A stretch of 64,000 bases of DNA, taken from positions 55,875-119,874 of the forward strand of contig NZ_WUEK01000016.1 of assembly GCF_009823805.1 (NCBI RefSeq), given 5' to 3'. Under the pieces are notes generated by a model. That model searched no databases and had not been told where the DNA came from. It saw only the letters and a list, made by a program, of their open reading frames with translations. The translations under genes and the position numbers were made by a program. The DNA is from Nocardioides flavescens. Its GTDB lineage: Bacteria > Actinomycetota > Actinomycetes > Propionibacteriales > Nocardioidaceae. This document shows, in pieces, positions 15,978-24,885 of the stretch (position 1 is its first letter; the number at the start of each line of letters is the position of its first letter).

Positions 15978-18900
15978 ATGACGGAGACCGAGACCTCGCT
16001 GCGGATCGTCTACCCGCCCGAGTTGCCGGTCAGCGAACGGCGTGAGGAGATCGCCGAGGCGATCCGCGACCACCAGGTCGTGATCGTGGCCGGCGAGACC
16101 GGCTCCGGCAAGACGACCCAGCTGCCCAAGATCTGCCTCGAGCTCGGCCGCGGGCAGCGCCGGCCCGACGGCCGCGGGGGTCAGACCGGCGGGATGATCG
16201 GTCACACGCAGCCCCGGCGGATCGCGGCACGCTCGGTCGCCGAGCGGATCGCCTCCGAGCTCGGCACCGAGCTCGGCGACCTCGTGGGCTACCAGGTGCG
16301 GTTCACCGACAAGACCTCGCGCCGCAGCCGGGTCAAGCTGATGACCGACGGCATCCTGCTCGCCGAGCTGCAGCGCGACCGCGACCTGCGCCGCTACGAC
16401 ACGATCATCATCGACGAGGCCCACGAGCGCTCGCTCAACATCGACTTCCTGCTGGGCTACCTCAAGCGACTGCTGCCGCGCCGCCCCGACCTCAAGCTGG
16501 TCATCACGAGCGCGACGATCGACGTCGACCGGTTCGCCGCCCACTTCGACGCCCCGGTCGTCGAGGTCACCGGCCGCACCTACCCGGTCGAGGTCCGCTA
16601 CCGCCCGCTCCTCGAGCTGTCCGAGAACGACGACGACGGCGAGCCGATCGTGCGCGACCAGACCGAGGCCGTGGTCGAGGCGTGCCGGGAGCTGGCCGCG
16701 GAGGGCCCCGGCGACGTGCTGGTCTTCCTGCCCGGCGAGCGCGAGATCCGCGACACGGCCGACGCGCTGGGCGAGGCGATCAAGGCCTCGCGCGACCAGC
16801 GCACCGAGGTCGTGCCGCTCTACAGCCGGCTCTCGGCGGCCGAGCAGCACCGCGTCTTCTCGCCCCACACCGGGCGCCGCATCGTGCTCGCGACCAACGT
16901 CGCCGAGACCTCGCTGACCGTGCCCGGCATCAGGTACGTCGTCGACACCGGTGTTGCGCGCATCTCGCGCTACTCCGTGCGCACCAAGGTGCAGCGGCTC
17001 CCGATCGAGCCGGTGAGCCAGGCCTCGGCCAACCAGCGCGCGGGTCGCTGCGGACGCCTCGGCCCCGGCATCGCCGTGCGCCTCTACTCCGAGGAGGACT
17101 TCGAGGCGCGCCCGGAGTTCACCGACCCCGAGATCCTGCGCACCAACCTCGCCAGCGTCATCCTCCAGATGACCTCGCTCGGCCTCGGCGACATCGCCCG
17201 GTTCCCGTTCGTCGAGCCGCCCGACCGGCGCAACGTCACCGCCGGTGTGCAGCTGCTCGAGGAGCTCGGTGCCCTGCGCGGCAGCGGCCGCGACGCCCGG
17301 CTCACCAAGCTCGGGCGGCGGCTCGCGAGGCTCCCGATCGACCCGCGCCTGGCGCGCATGGTGCTCGAGGCGGAGCGGCGCGGCTGCGTGCGCGAGGTCA
17401 TCGTCATCGCCGCCGCGCTGTCGCTGCAGGACCCGCGCGAGCGGCCCGCCGAGCAGCAGGCGCAGGCCGACCAGCTGCACGCGCGGTTCAAGGCCGAGGG
17501 CTCGGACTTCCTCACCTGGCTCAACCTCTGGCGCTACGTCAAGGAGCAGCAGCGCGAACTGTCGTCCTCGGCGTTCCGCCGCCTGTGCAAGCGCGAGTTC
17601 CTCAACTGGCTGCGCGTGCGCGAGTGGCAGGAGTTCGAGTCGCAGCTGCGCCAGGTCTGCAAGGAGATGGACATCCAGCTCGGCCAGCCGGCCGACGCCC
17701 CCGACGCCGACGGCATCCACCAGTCGCTGCTCGCCGGGCTGCTCTCCCACATCGGCCTGCTCGAGGAGCGCGAGAAGGAGAAGCCCGGCGCGGCCAAGGG
17801 CCGTCGCCCGATGCGGGAGTACCTCGGTGCCCGCGGCGCGAAGTTCGCGGTCTTCCCGGGCAGCGGGCTCGCGCGCAAGCCCCCGGCGTTCCTCATGGCG
17901 GGCGAGCTCGTCGAGACCTCGCGCCTGTGGGCCCGGCAGAACGCCGCGATCAAGCCCGAGTGGGCCGAGGAGGTCGGCGCGCACCTGGTCAAGCGCACCC
18001 ACTCCGAGCCGCACTGGTCCAAGCGGCGTGCTGCGGTCATGGCCCACGAGCGCGTCACGTTGTACGGCGTGCCGCTGGTCGCCGACCGGCTCGTCTCCTT
18101 CGGTCGCGTCGACCGCGAGCTGGCCCGCGAGATCTTCATCCGCCACGCGCTGGTCTACGGGGAGTGGCACAGCAGGCACCGGTTCCTCGAGACCAACCGC
18201 CGGCTGCTCGCCGAGGCCGAGGAGCTCGAGCACCGCGCCCGGCGCCGCGACCTGGTGGTCGACGAGCACACCCTCTTCGACTTCTACGACGCCCGCGTCG
18301 GCGCCGAGGTCGTGAGCGGGGCGCACTTCGACCAGTGGTGGAAGGTCGAGCGCCGCACCCGCCCGGACCTGCTCACCTTCGACCCGGCGATGCTCACCCA
18401 CGACCGCGCCGACGAGGTCCGCGAGGCCGACTACCCCCAGCGCTGGGACAGCGCCGAGGACGGGCTGACCTTCTCGATCAGCTACCACTTCGAGCCGGGT
18501 GCCGCCGACGACGGGCTGACCATCGACGTGCCGGTCGAGACCCTCAACCGGGTCGAGGCGGCCGACTTCTCCTGGAACGTCCCCGGTCTGCGCCACGAGC
18601 TCGTCACCTCGCTGATCCGCTCGCTTCCGAAGAACCTCCGGGTCTCCTTCGTGCCCGCCCCCGACAAGGCCCGGGAGTTCCTCGCGGCCGTGCCGCCGGG
18701 GGAGGAGCCGCTGCTCGACGCGCTCGAGCGGTGGATGCGCTCGACCACCGGCGTCGTCGTGCCCCGCGAGGCGTGGGACTGGAGCAAGGTCGCACCCCAC
18801 CTGCAGCCGACCTACCGCGTCGTCGACACCGACGGCGCCGAGCAGGCGCGCGGCAAGGACCTCGAGGCGCTGAAGGCGCCGCTGCGCCCGCAGTTCGAGC

Positions 18901-19802
18901 AGGCGATCAGCGAGGTCGCCACCGACTCCGGCCTCGCCGCCACCGGCGAGACCAGCTGGGTCTTCGGCGACCTGCCGGCCTCCGAGACGCTGACCCGCGC
19001 CGGCCATCGCGTGACCGTCTTCCCGGGGCTCACCGACGAGGGACGCAGCGTCGGTCTCGGGGTCTTCGGCACCGAGGACGAGGCCGAGGCCCGCCACCGC
19101 GAGGGGGTGCGCCGGCTGCTGCTGCTCGGTGCCCGCGGCCCCTCCGACTCCGACCTGCTCGGCACCCTCGGCACCGCCGAGAAGCTCGGCCTCGCCGGCT
19201 CGCCGTACGCCTCGGTCGCCGAGCTGCTCGCCGACGCCCGCGCGGCGGTCGTGCAGGACCTCGTCGACGCCGTGCCCGCGGTGCGTACGCAGGCGGCGTA
19301 CGACGAGCTGCTGGGGCAGGTGCGCACCGAGCTCGAGCCGCGGCTGCGCGCGCTGCTCGGCGACCTGCTGCGGGTGCTGGAGGCGTGGCGCACCGCCGAC
19401 AAGGCGCTCAGCGGGCGTGCCGACATGACCCAGCTGCCGGCCCTCGCGGACATGAAGGCCCAGCTCGCCCGGCTGGTGCACCCCGGCTTCCTCGCCGAGG
19501 CCGGGCCCGCCCAGCTGCGCCGCTACCCGACGTACCTCACCGCCCTGCAGCAGCGCCGCGCCGCCCTCGACGCGGGCGGCGGGGCGGTCAACCGCGACCG
19601 GCAGCTGATGGACCGCATCGCCGACCTCCAGGACGGCTACCTCCACCAGGTCGAGGCGCTGCCGCCCGGCCGTCCGCCCGGCGAGCGGCTGCGCCGCGCG
19701 CGCTGGATGCTCGAGGAGCTGCGGGTCTCGCTGTGGGCCCAGCAGCTCGGCACCGCCTTCCCCGTCAGCGACGAGCGGGTCCGCAAGGTGCTGGCCGGCT
19801 GA
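15978..19802 (+). CDS. hrpA: ATP-dependent RNA helicase HrpA
   Basis: A DEAH-box helicase of 1274 residues, the normal length for bacterial HrpA. Walker A GETGSGKT is at 39-46, DEAH at 146-149, TSAT shortly after, and QRAGRCGR closes the helicase core. The helicase-associated and OB-fold regions follow, then the long C-terminal HrpA-specific domain. HrpA acts on RNA, including stalled-ribosome and fimbrial-mRNA processing in E. coli. The ATG at 15978 is preferred to an in-frame upstream codon at 15957 because of distance to Walker A. Confidence 0.93.
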   Translation: MTETETSLRIVYPPELPVSERREEIAEAIRDHQVVIVAGETGSGKTTQLPKICLELGRGQRRPDGRGGQTGGMIGHTQPRRIAARSVAERIASELGTELGDLVGYQVRFTDKTSRRSRVKLMTDGILLAELQRDRDLRRYDTIIIDEAHERSLNIDFLLGYLKRLLPRRPDLKLVITSATIDVDRFAAHFDAPVVEVTGRTYPVEVRYRPLLELSENDDDGEPIVRDQTEAVVEACRELAAEGPGDVLVFLPGEREIRDTADALGEAIKASRDQRTEVVPLYSRLSAAEQHRVFSPHTGRRIVLATNVAETSLTVPGIRYVVDTGVARISRYSVRTKVQRLPIEPVSQASANQRAGRCGRLGPGIAVRLYSEEDFEARPEFTDPEILRTNLASVILQMTSLGLGDIARFPFVEPPDRRNVTAGVQLLEELGALRGSGRDARLTKLGRRLARLPIDPRLARMVLEAERRGCVREVIVIAAALSLQDPRERPAEQQAQADQLHARFKAEGSDFLTWLNLWRYVKEQQRELSSSAFRRLCKREFLNWLRVREWQEFESQLRQVCKEMDIQLGQPADAPDADGIHQSLLAGLLSHIGLLEEREKEKPGAAKGRRPMREYLGARGAKFAVFPGSGLARKPPAFLMAGELVETSRLWARQNAAIKPEWAEEVGAHLVKRTHSEPHWSKRRAAVMAHERVTLYGVPLVADRLVSFGRVDRELAREIFIRHALVYGEWHSRHRFLETNRRLLAEAEELEHRARRRDLVVDEHTLFDFYDARVGAEVVSGAHFDQWWKVERRTRPDLLTFDPAMLTHDRADEVREADYPQRWDSAEDGLTFSISYHFEPGAADDGLTIDVPVETLNRVEAADFSWNVPGLRHELVTSLIRSLPKNLRVSFVPAPDKAREFLAAVPPGEEPLLDALERWMRSTTGVVVPREAWDWSKVAPHLQPTYRVVDTDGAEQARGKDLEALKAPLRPQFEQAISEVATDSGLAATGETSWVFGDLPASETLTRAGHRVTVFPGLTDEGRSVGLGVFGTEDEAEARHREGVRRLLLLGARGPSDSDLLGTLGTAEKLGLAGSPYASVAELLADARAAVVQDLVDAVPAVRTQAAYDELLGQVRTELEPRLRALLGDLLRVLEAWRTADKALSGRADMTQLPALADMKAQLARLVHPGFLAEAGPAQLRRYPTYLTALQQRRAALDAGGGAVNRDRQLMDRIADLQDGYLHQVEALPPGRPPGERLRRARWMLEELRVSLWAQQLGTAFPVSDERVRKVLAG

Positions 19803-19835
19803 GCCGACGTGGGACCCGCGCGTAGCGTGGGGCGG

Positions 19836-20441
19836 GTGCCCGACCACTCCCAGCGCCAGCACCACCGGCCGATGCGGCTCGAGGCGGCCTTCTTCGAGGA
19901 GATCGAGGGCGGGCAGGACCCGGCCCTGGTGAGCGAGGCCGCCGACCGCGCCGCCCACCTGCTCGTGCGCGGCGCGCGACGCACCGAGGACCCCGTCGTG
20001 GCCGACCGGGTGCTGCGCCTGGCCGAGACCGAGGGCATCGAGACGATCGCCGAGGTCTTCTCCGGCGCGCCCGCCGACTCGCTCGCCGGCTGCCTGTGGC
20101 GGCTCTTCGTGCTGCGCCAGTGGGTCTACGCCGACCCGGGCCTCGCCGCGCGGGAGTACGACGCCGGGCGCCGCAGCGCCCAGGTCGCCCAGGTCGTGGC
20201 CGGCGTCGCCGACCCGCCCGGACCGGCCGAGCTCAAGGCGATGGTCGACGAGGTGCTGCGCGGCATCGCCGGCAGCGACTTCGCCGACGTCCTGTTCCGA
20301 GCGGCGGCGTTCGCCCGGGTCGTCGCCTCGGGCCGCGCCTCCCGCGAGGAGGTCAGCGACCCCGAGGTCCAGCGGATGCTCCTGCTCTCCGAGCAGCTCG
20401 AGGCCGCCGGGCACCAGGAGCTCGCCGGCACGCTCGGCTGA
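19836..20441 (+). CDS. Conserved actinobacterial protein of unknown function
   Basis: The 201-residue, mostly helical, soluble protein contains HHRPMRLEAAFFEEIEGGQDP near its N-terminus and RRTEDPVVADRVLRLAE. I recall close relatives in many actinobacteria, often mis-labelled as polymerase-subunit proteins, and no tested function. GTG at 19836 is chosen over 19809 because recalled homologues begin near PDHSQRQ. It lies 33 bases after hrpA and is followed by the long hairpin at 20449. Confidence 0.6.
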   Translation: MPDHSQRQHHRPMRLEAAFFEEIEGGQDPALVSEAADRAAHLLVRGARRTEDPVVADRVLRLAETEGIETIAEVFSGAPADSLAGCLWRLFVLRQWVYADPGLAAREYDAGRRSAQVAQVVAGVADPPGPAELKAMVDEVLRGIAGSDFADVLFRAAAFARVVASGRASREEVSDPEVQRMLLLSEQLEAAGHQELAGTLG

Positions 20442-20448
20442 GGGTGTC

Positions 20449-20536
20449 GGAATCCCAGCATCTGCTGGGATCGCCAACGTTCTGGGGTGTTGCAACGCCC
20501 CAGAACGTTGCTCTTCCCAGCAGATGCTGGGATTCC
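20449..20536. repeat. 88-nt nested perfect hairpin
   Basis: Outer arms of 22 bases (20449-20470 and 20515-20536) match exactly. After 4-base unpaired stretches, inner arms of 13 bases also match exactly (CAACGTTCTGGGG / CCCCAGAACGTTG) around a 10-base loop. The outer arms each contain a near-palindrome, CCCAGCATCTGCTGGG. It directly follows the gene ending at 20441 and may terminate transcription, but it is much longer than a simple terminator and has no T tract. Confidence 0.8.
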
Positions 20537-20549
20537 GCCAGCGGGAGTG

Positions 20550-20638
20550 GTGCATGCCGGACCGGGAGCGCCTCACGGCGCGTGGCCGCTCGTAGCGGCT
20601 TACTTTGGGACCCGGGGCTGCCGCGGCCCGGCATGCAC
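20550..20638. repeat. Second inverted repeat adjoining the 88-nt hairpin
   Basis: GTGCATGCCGG at 20550-20560 is repeated inverted at 20628-20638. The interior holds GCCGCT-CGT-AGCGGC (20585-20599). Together with the preceding hairpin, about 190 bases between the two genes are almost entirely foldable. No coding frame is supported here. Confidence 0.55.
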
Positions 20639-20699
20639 GACCAGTGTAACGAGCCCCGGCCGGATCGCATTCCGTCTCCACAGCGATAGGTTCGCGAGC

Positions 20700-21092
20700 A
20701 TGAGCGACTACGCCCCGGAGCTCGACGGGGAGCCGGACGTCGGGGAGGTCGTGTGGGCCTGGGTGCCCTACGAGGAGGACGCCTCCCAGGGCAAGGACCG
20801 GCCCGTGCTGATCGTCGGGCGGGCGCTGGACGGCGACGAGGAGGTCTGGGCCGGGCTGATGCTGACCAGCCAGGACCACGACCGCGACGCCGAGGACGAG
20901 GCGCGCTACGGCCGCTACTGGATGGACGTCGGCACCGGCGACTGGGACCGGGAGCGCCGGCCCAGCGAGGTGCGGCTCGACCGGCTGATCCTGCTCCGCA
21001 CCCCCGACGTACGACGGGAGGGCGCGGCGCTCGACCGCGCGGTGTTCGACGAGGTCGTCGCCGAGGCGCGACGCCATCACGCCCTGCGCTGA
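20700..21092 (+). CDS. PemK/MazF-like protein without adjacent antitoxin
   Basis: A 130-residue protein with the MazF-type beta-barrel opening, GEVVWAWVPYEEDASQGKDRPVLIVGRAL: the GxVVW strand followed by the RPVLIV strand is the family signature. Classic members are mRNA-cleaving toxins. This actinobacterial subgroup usually stands alone, and no antitoxin-sized gene lies 5' of it (only the palindromic region) or just 3'. It may therefore have a housekeeping role. The start at 20700 is the only ATG before the fold. Confidence 0.65.
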   Translation: MSDYAPELDGEPDVGEVVWAWVPYEEDASQGKDRPVLIVGRALDGDEEVWAGLMLTSQDHDRDAEDEARYGRYWMDVGTGDWDRERRPSEVRLDRLILLRTPDVRREGAALDRAVFDEVVAEARRHHALR

Positions 21093-21153
21093 ACCTCGCT
21101 GGGTAGGGTGGCCGCGCCGCGGGTACCCGCGCGCACGGACGAGGGAGGCAGCG

Positions 21154-22539
21154 GTGCGGTCGAAGCGGGTGGTCGTGGGGCTCGCCGTCGTGCTGAGCCT
21201 GGCCGTGGCGGGGTGCACCGACGACGGTGACGAGCCGGGCGCGAGCCAGTCGACCCAGCCCAGCGCGACCGCACCGGTCAAGCCGGTCAAGCTGCAGCTC
21301 GGCGTGTGGGGCGGTGACGCGGAGATCGCGGCCTACCAGGGTGTCGTCGACACCTACAACGCCGCGCACCCCGAGGTGAAGGTCAAGATCCAGCCCTTCG
21401 CCGACCACGACGCGCTCAAGCAGGCCCTCGACGCGGGCGAGGTCCCCGACGTCTTCCTGGCCAGCCGCAGCGACCTGCAGGACCTCATCGACAACGGCGT
21501 CAACCAGCCGGTGAGCGACCTGCTCGACGAGCGCAACGTCGACTTCGGCGACGGCTACTCCCGCCCGGCCCTCGAGGCCTTCGCCAGCGACCGTGAGCTG
21601 CAGTGCATGCCGTACGGCGTCTCGCCGATGGTCATCTACTACAACCGCGCCCTGGTCGACTTCACGAAGATGGCCGAGCGCGACCTGCCGGTGCCGAACC
21701 TCGACGAGGAGGACCTCAGCAAGAAGCCGGCGTGGAACTACGCGATGTTCGAGGCGGCGGCCAACTTCTCCAGCCGTCCGCGCCGCGGGATCGCCGGCTT
21801 CCACGTGCAGCCCACGCTGCGCGGGCTGGCGCCGTTCGTCTACTCCGCCGGCGGGCAGATCTTCGACGACGACGAGGCCCCGACCTCACTGGCCTTCTCC
21901 TCCGACGACACCCGCAGCGCCCTCGAGCAGGTGCTGCCGCTGCTGCGCGACCCCAAGGTCGACCTGACGCCCGAGCAGCTCGCGCAGAAGTCGGCGATCG
22001 ACTGGTTCAAGGAGGGCAAGCTCGGCATGATCGCCGGGTTCCGCTCGATGGTGCCCGAGCTGCGCGCCACCCCGGGCCTCGACTTCGACGTGATGCCGAT
22101 GCCGATCGTCGACGACGCGGCCACCGTCGGCGAACTGACGGGGGTCTGCCTGGCCGAGGACACCAAGGAGACGGCCGCGGCCGCCGACCTGCTGGTCGAC
22201 CTGATCTCGACCGAGTCGGTCAGCACCGTTGCCGAGGCGGGCTACCTCGCCCCGGCCAACATCCCGGTCGCGCTCTCCGAGGCGTTCCTGCAGCCGGGCA
22301 CCATGCCCGCGCACTCGATCGTGTTCAACAGCGCCGTGCGCAGCATGCGCATCCCGCCGCTGCTCGGCAGCTACTCCGAGCTCGAGGCAGCGGTCGACGG
22401 CCCGATCGAGCAGCTCCTCACCGTCGAGCTGCCCGACCTCGACGCCCTCACCGACGAGATCGACGCGGCGTCCCAGTCGGTCCTGGCGCCCGACGACGCG
22501 AGCGAGGAGCCGAGCCCGTCCGAGGACGACTCGGAGTAG
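21154..22539 (+). CDS. Extracellular solute-binding lipoprotein (sugar ABC type)
   Basis: A 461-residue family 1 solute-binding protein. The signal peptide ends in the lipobox LAVAGC, so it is anchored to the membrane by a lipidated Cys. Early mature segments (LGVWGGDAEIAAYQGVVDTYNAAHPEVKVKIQP) and CMPYGVSPMVIYYN in the middle are typical of carbohydrate-binding members. No permease or ATPase gene is adjacent on either side, so its transporter must be encoded elsewhere. The Ser/Glu/Asp-rich tail is unusual in length. GTG start with GAGGGAGG upstream. Confidence 0.85.
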   Translation: MRSKRVVVGLAVVLSLAVAGCTDDGDEPGASQSTQPSATAPVKPVKLQLGVWGGDAEIAAYQGVVDTYNAAHPEVKVKIQPFADHDALKQALDAGEVPDVFLASRSDLQDLIDNGVNQPVSDLLDERNVDFGDGYSRPALEAFASDRELQCMPYGVSPMVIYYNRALVDFTKMAERDLPVPNLDEEDLSKKPAWNYAMFEAAANFSSRPRRGIAGFHVQPTLRGLAPFVYSAGGQIFDDDEAPTSLAFSSDDTRSALEQVLPLLRDPKVDLTPEQLAQKSAIDWFKEGKLGMIAGFRSMVPELRATPGLDFDVMPMPIVDDAATVGELTGVCLAEDTKETAAAADLLVDLISTESVSTVAEAGYLAPANIPVALSEAFLQPGTMPAHSIVFNSAVRSMRIPPLLGSYSELEAAVDGPIEQLLTVELPDLDALTDEIDAASQSVLAPDDASEEPSPSEDDSE

Positions 22540-22595
22540 CCCGGACCATCGCGGCAGCGCTGGACCTGCCCCGGTCCTGACCCGGGCTGACCCGA

Positions 22596-22646
22596 CCTGA
22601 CCATCTGCAGATGGGTCAGGTGAGGGATGCGTGCACACGTGTGCAC
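22596..22646. other. Two adjacent palindromes in the 293-base convergent gap
   Basis: Positions 22596-22620 form a near-perfect palindrome with CTGCAG at the centre and CCTGACC/GGGTCAGG arms. Positions 22631-22646 are an exact 16-base palindrome, GTGCACACGTGTGCAC. They lie between the ends of two convergent genes. The rest of the gap (to 22832) shows no gene or structure that I can support. Confidence 0.5.
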
Positions 22647-22832
22647 GGGAGAGAGTGGTCCGGGCGACGGACGGCGCTGTCACGGGGACAGCATCGGCCT
22701 CGCTGCGTCGGTGTGCAGGCGTCCACCGACCGCGGTCAGTGCAGAGCCGCGGTCGCGACGTTCGCCGCACCGACGGGCGTGACGGGGTCGGCGGCGGTGC
22801 GCCGGCCCCGGCGCGTGACGGCCCGTGGCGCG

Positions 22833-24170
22833 TCAGGCGTCGCTGGTGCCCTCGGTGCTGGCCTCGGTGCTGGCCTCGGTGGTGCCGTCTGCGGCGTCGG
22901 CGTCGAGGATCGCCCGCGTGATGACGTGGCCGGTGAGCTCGATCTGCCACGCGCGGGCGCCGAGCTGGGCCAAGGCGGCGTCGACGGCGGCGGCCAATGA
23001 CTGCGGGTCGCGCACCGGGGGCGGCGACCACAGCACCCGGCGCAGGTAGTCGGGGGTCAGCAGGTTCTCGACCGGGAGGTCGTGCTCCTCGGCGAGCTGG
23101 GCCATCGCCTCGCGGGCGAGGGTGAGCCGGCGGGCGGCGACGGGGTCGCGCTCGGCCCAGGCGCGTGGGAGCGGCGGACCGTCGTGGCGCGGGGCCCGGC
23201 TGGGCAGCGCGTCCTCGTCGAGGCCGAGGACCTCGCGCAGCGCGGCCACCCAGCGCGAGGCGTAGCGCTCGGCGCCACGACCGTGGAAGCCCTTGGTCGA
23301 CAGCAGGCTGTCGCGGTCGGTCGGCATCTCCTGCGCCGCCGCGACGATGGCGGCGTCGGGGATGATCCGGCCCGGGGTGACGTCGCGCCGTTCGGCGAGC
23401 GCGTCGCGCGCCTCCCACAGCGCCTTGACGGCGCCGAGACCGCGGCGGCCGCGGATGCGGTGCATGCCGGACGTGCGCCGCCACGCGTCGGCGCGGGGGG
23501 TCGGGGCGAAGTCCAGCAGGTGCTCGAACTCCTGGCGGGCCCACTCGGCCTTGCCCTGCTCCTCGAGCTGCGCCGCGAGCGCGTCGCGCAGCTCGACGAG
23601 GACCTCGACGTCGAGGGCGGCGTACTCCAGCCAGGGCGCGGGGAGCGGGCGGCGCGACCAGTCGACGGCGGAGTGCTCCTTCTTGAGCCGACGCCCCAGC
23701 ACGGTCTCGACGAGGGTGGCGAGACCCACGCGCGGGTAGCCCAGCAGGCGGCCGGCGAGCTCGGTGTCGAACAGCTCGCTCGGGCGCAGGCCGACGTCGG
23801 CGAGGCACGGCAGGTCCTGGGTCGCGGCGTGCAGGATCCACTCGGTGCCCGCGAGGGCGTCGGCGAGCGGGGCGAGGGAGTCGAAGGCGACGGGGTCGAC
23901 GAGCCAGGTGCCGGACCCCTCGCGACGCAGCTGGATGAGGTAGGCGCGGTTGGAGTAGCGGTAGCCGGAGGCGCGCTCGGCGTCGAGGGCCACGGGGCCG
24001 GTGCCGGCGGCGATCGCCGCGCACGCCTCGGCCAGGCGCTCGGCGGTGTCGGTCACCGGCGGCAGACCGTCGCGCAAGGTCAGCAGCGGCAGCTGCGGCT
24101 CGGGCTCGACCGGTGTCGGCTCGGTGGTCGGCTCGCGATCCGGCTCGTCGGGTGAGGTGTGGTCGCTCAT
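22833..24170 (-). CDS. rnd: Ribonuclease D
   Basis: A 445-residue 3'-5' exoribonuclease of the DEDD family. The first motif VALDAERASG supplies the Asp/Glu pair, ATQDL the second Asp, and YAALDVE the Tyr/Asp of the DEDDy set. An HRDC-like helical region follows, and the C-terminal extension ends in a Thr/Glu-rich tail. It processes tRNA and other stable RNAs. The ATG at 24170 overlaps the DUF3000 stop by one base. The DUF3000-RNase D pair, divergent from hemE, is a familiar actinobacterial arrangement. Confidence 0.88.
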   Translation of the reverse strand: MSDHTSPDEPDREPTTEPTPVEPEPQLPLLTLRDGLPPVTDTAERLAEACAAIAAGTGPVALDAERASGYRYSNRAYLIQLRREGSGTWLVDPVAFDSLAPLADALAGTEWILHAATQDLPCLADVGLRPSELFDTELAGRLLGYPRVGLATLVETVLGRRLKKEHSAVDWSRRPLPAPWLEYAALDVEVLVELRDALAAQLEEQGKAEWARQEFEHLLDFAPTPRADAWRRTSGMHRIRGRRGLGAVKALWEARDALAERRDVTPGRIIPDAAIVAAAQEMPTDRDSLLSTKGFHGRGAERYASRWVAALREVLGLDEDALPSRAPRHDGPPLPRAWAERDPVAARRLTLAREAMAQLAEEHDLPVENLLTPDYLRRVLWSPPPVRDPQSLAAAVDAALAQLGARAWQIELTGHVITRAILDADAADGTTEASTEASTEGTSDA

Positions 24171-24802
24171 CAGACGGGGCCGCGCTGACCCCGGCGGCTG
24201 GAGATGACCGCGACGCCCTCGGGCACCGGCGGCAGCCCGACGGCGGTGCAGAGCAGCTCGCCCCACGCCTCGACGTGGGCCGAGACGTCGAGGTCGCTGC
24301 CCTCCGCGACGTCGTCGGGCAGCACCGGGGTCCACGACGCACGCAGCTCGACCTGGGCGGAGCCCTCGTCGTCGGCCATCGAGCCGAAGCTCTCGGTCGC
24401 CACGCGGGTCACCGTGCCCGAGGCGGCGACGTACGCCGCGCCGTGGGCGGCGAGGGCGTCGGTCAACCAGCTCCAGCCGACGGCGGCGAGCATGGGGTCG
24501 GTGATCAGCTCGACGTCGATCTCGGCGCGGGCGTAGGCCACGCAGCGGAACTCGCCCTCCCAGGCGTCGTTGCCGGCCGGGTCGTGGAGCAGGATGATCC
24601 GCCCCGTGCCGAGCTCCTCGCCGTCGACGTCGACGTCGGCCGACAGGGCGGCGGCGTAGGGCGCGATCCGCTGGGGCGCGGGCATGTGCTCGCAGTGGAT
24701 CTCGGGGCGCAGCCGGGCGGCACGCATCGTCGCCACAGCGGCCACGAACGCCGGCGGCTCACCGGCCCCGGCGCCCGCGCGCTTCTCCTGACGCACGACC
24801 AT
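24170..24802 (-). CDS. DUF3000 domain protein
   Basis: The 210-residue protein shows the DUF3000 pattern (HCEHMPAPQRIAPYAAALSADV near the N-terminus, GRIILLHDPAGNDAWEGEFRCVAYARAE in the middle). Function is unknown. The family is largely actinobacterial and usually sits beside RNase D and hemE, as here. It overlaps RNase D by one base and is divergent from hemE across an 83-base gap. Confidence 0.82.
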   Translation of the reverse strand: MVVRQEKRAGAGAGEPPAFVAAVATMRAARLRPEIHCEHMPAPQRIAPYAAALSADVDVDGEELGTGRIILLHDPAGNDAWEGEFRCVAYARAEIDVELITDPMLAAVGWSWLTDALAAHGAAYVAASGTVTRVATESFGSMADDEGSAQVELRASWTPVLPDDVAEGSDLDVSAHVEAWGELLCTAVGLPPVPEGVAVISSRRGQRGPV

Positions 24803-24885
24803 GCGCCCACAGTAGGTGTGACCCTCCTCCCCGGCCCGACGAACACGCCGTGGGGCCGCTCGGGGCGCGTGGGAGGCTGGTCGGC

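Noticed and set aside
20449..20536. Hairpin considered as an integron attC site
   Set aside because: The arms match exactly and lack the R/L box layout with extrahelical bases; no integrase or cassette structure is present.
20550..20640. Foldable region considered as a tRNA
   Set aside because: No T-loop GTTC, no anticodon arm of proper size and no CCA-compatible acceptor stem.
20700..21092. MazF-like gene as half of a toxin-antitoxin pair
   Set aside because: No antitoxin-sized frame with a ribosome site is found in the palindromic region upstream or before the lipoprotein gene downstream.
15906..21290. Minus-strand open frame of 1794 codons opposite hrpA
   Set aside because: Its product is low-complexity Gly/Leu/Arg/Asp-rich sequence with no domain, and it lies antisense to a full-length HrpA with intact motifs. 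Long antisense frames are a by-product of high GC at third positions.
21886..24342. Long minus-strand frame covering the solute-binding protein, the gap and RNase D
   Set aside because: Arg/Pro-rich composition, contradicts two well-supported genes; a GC shadow.
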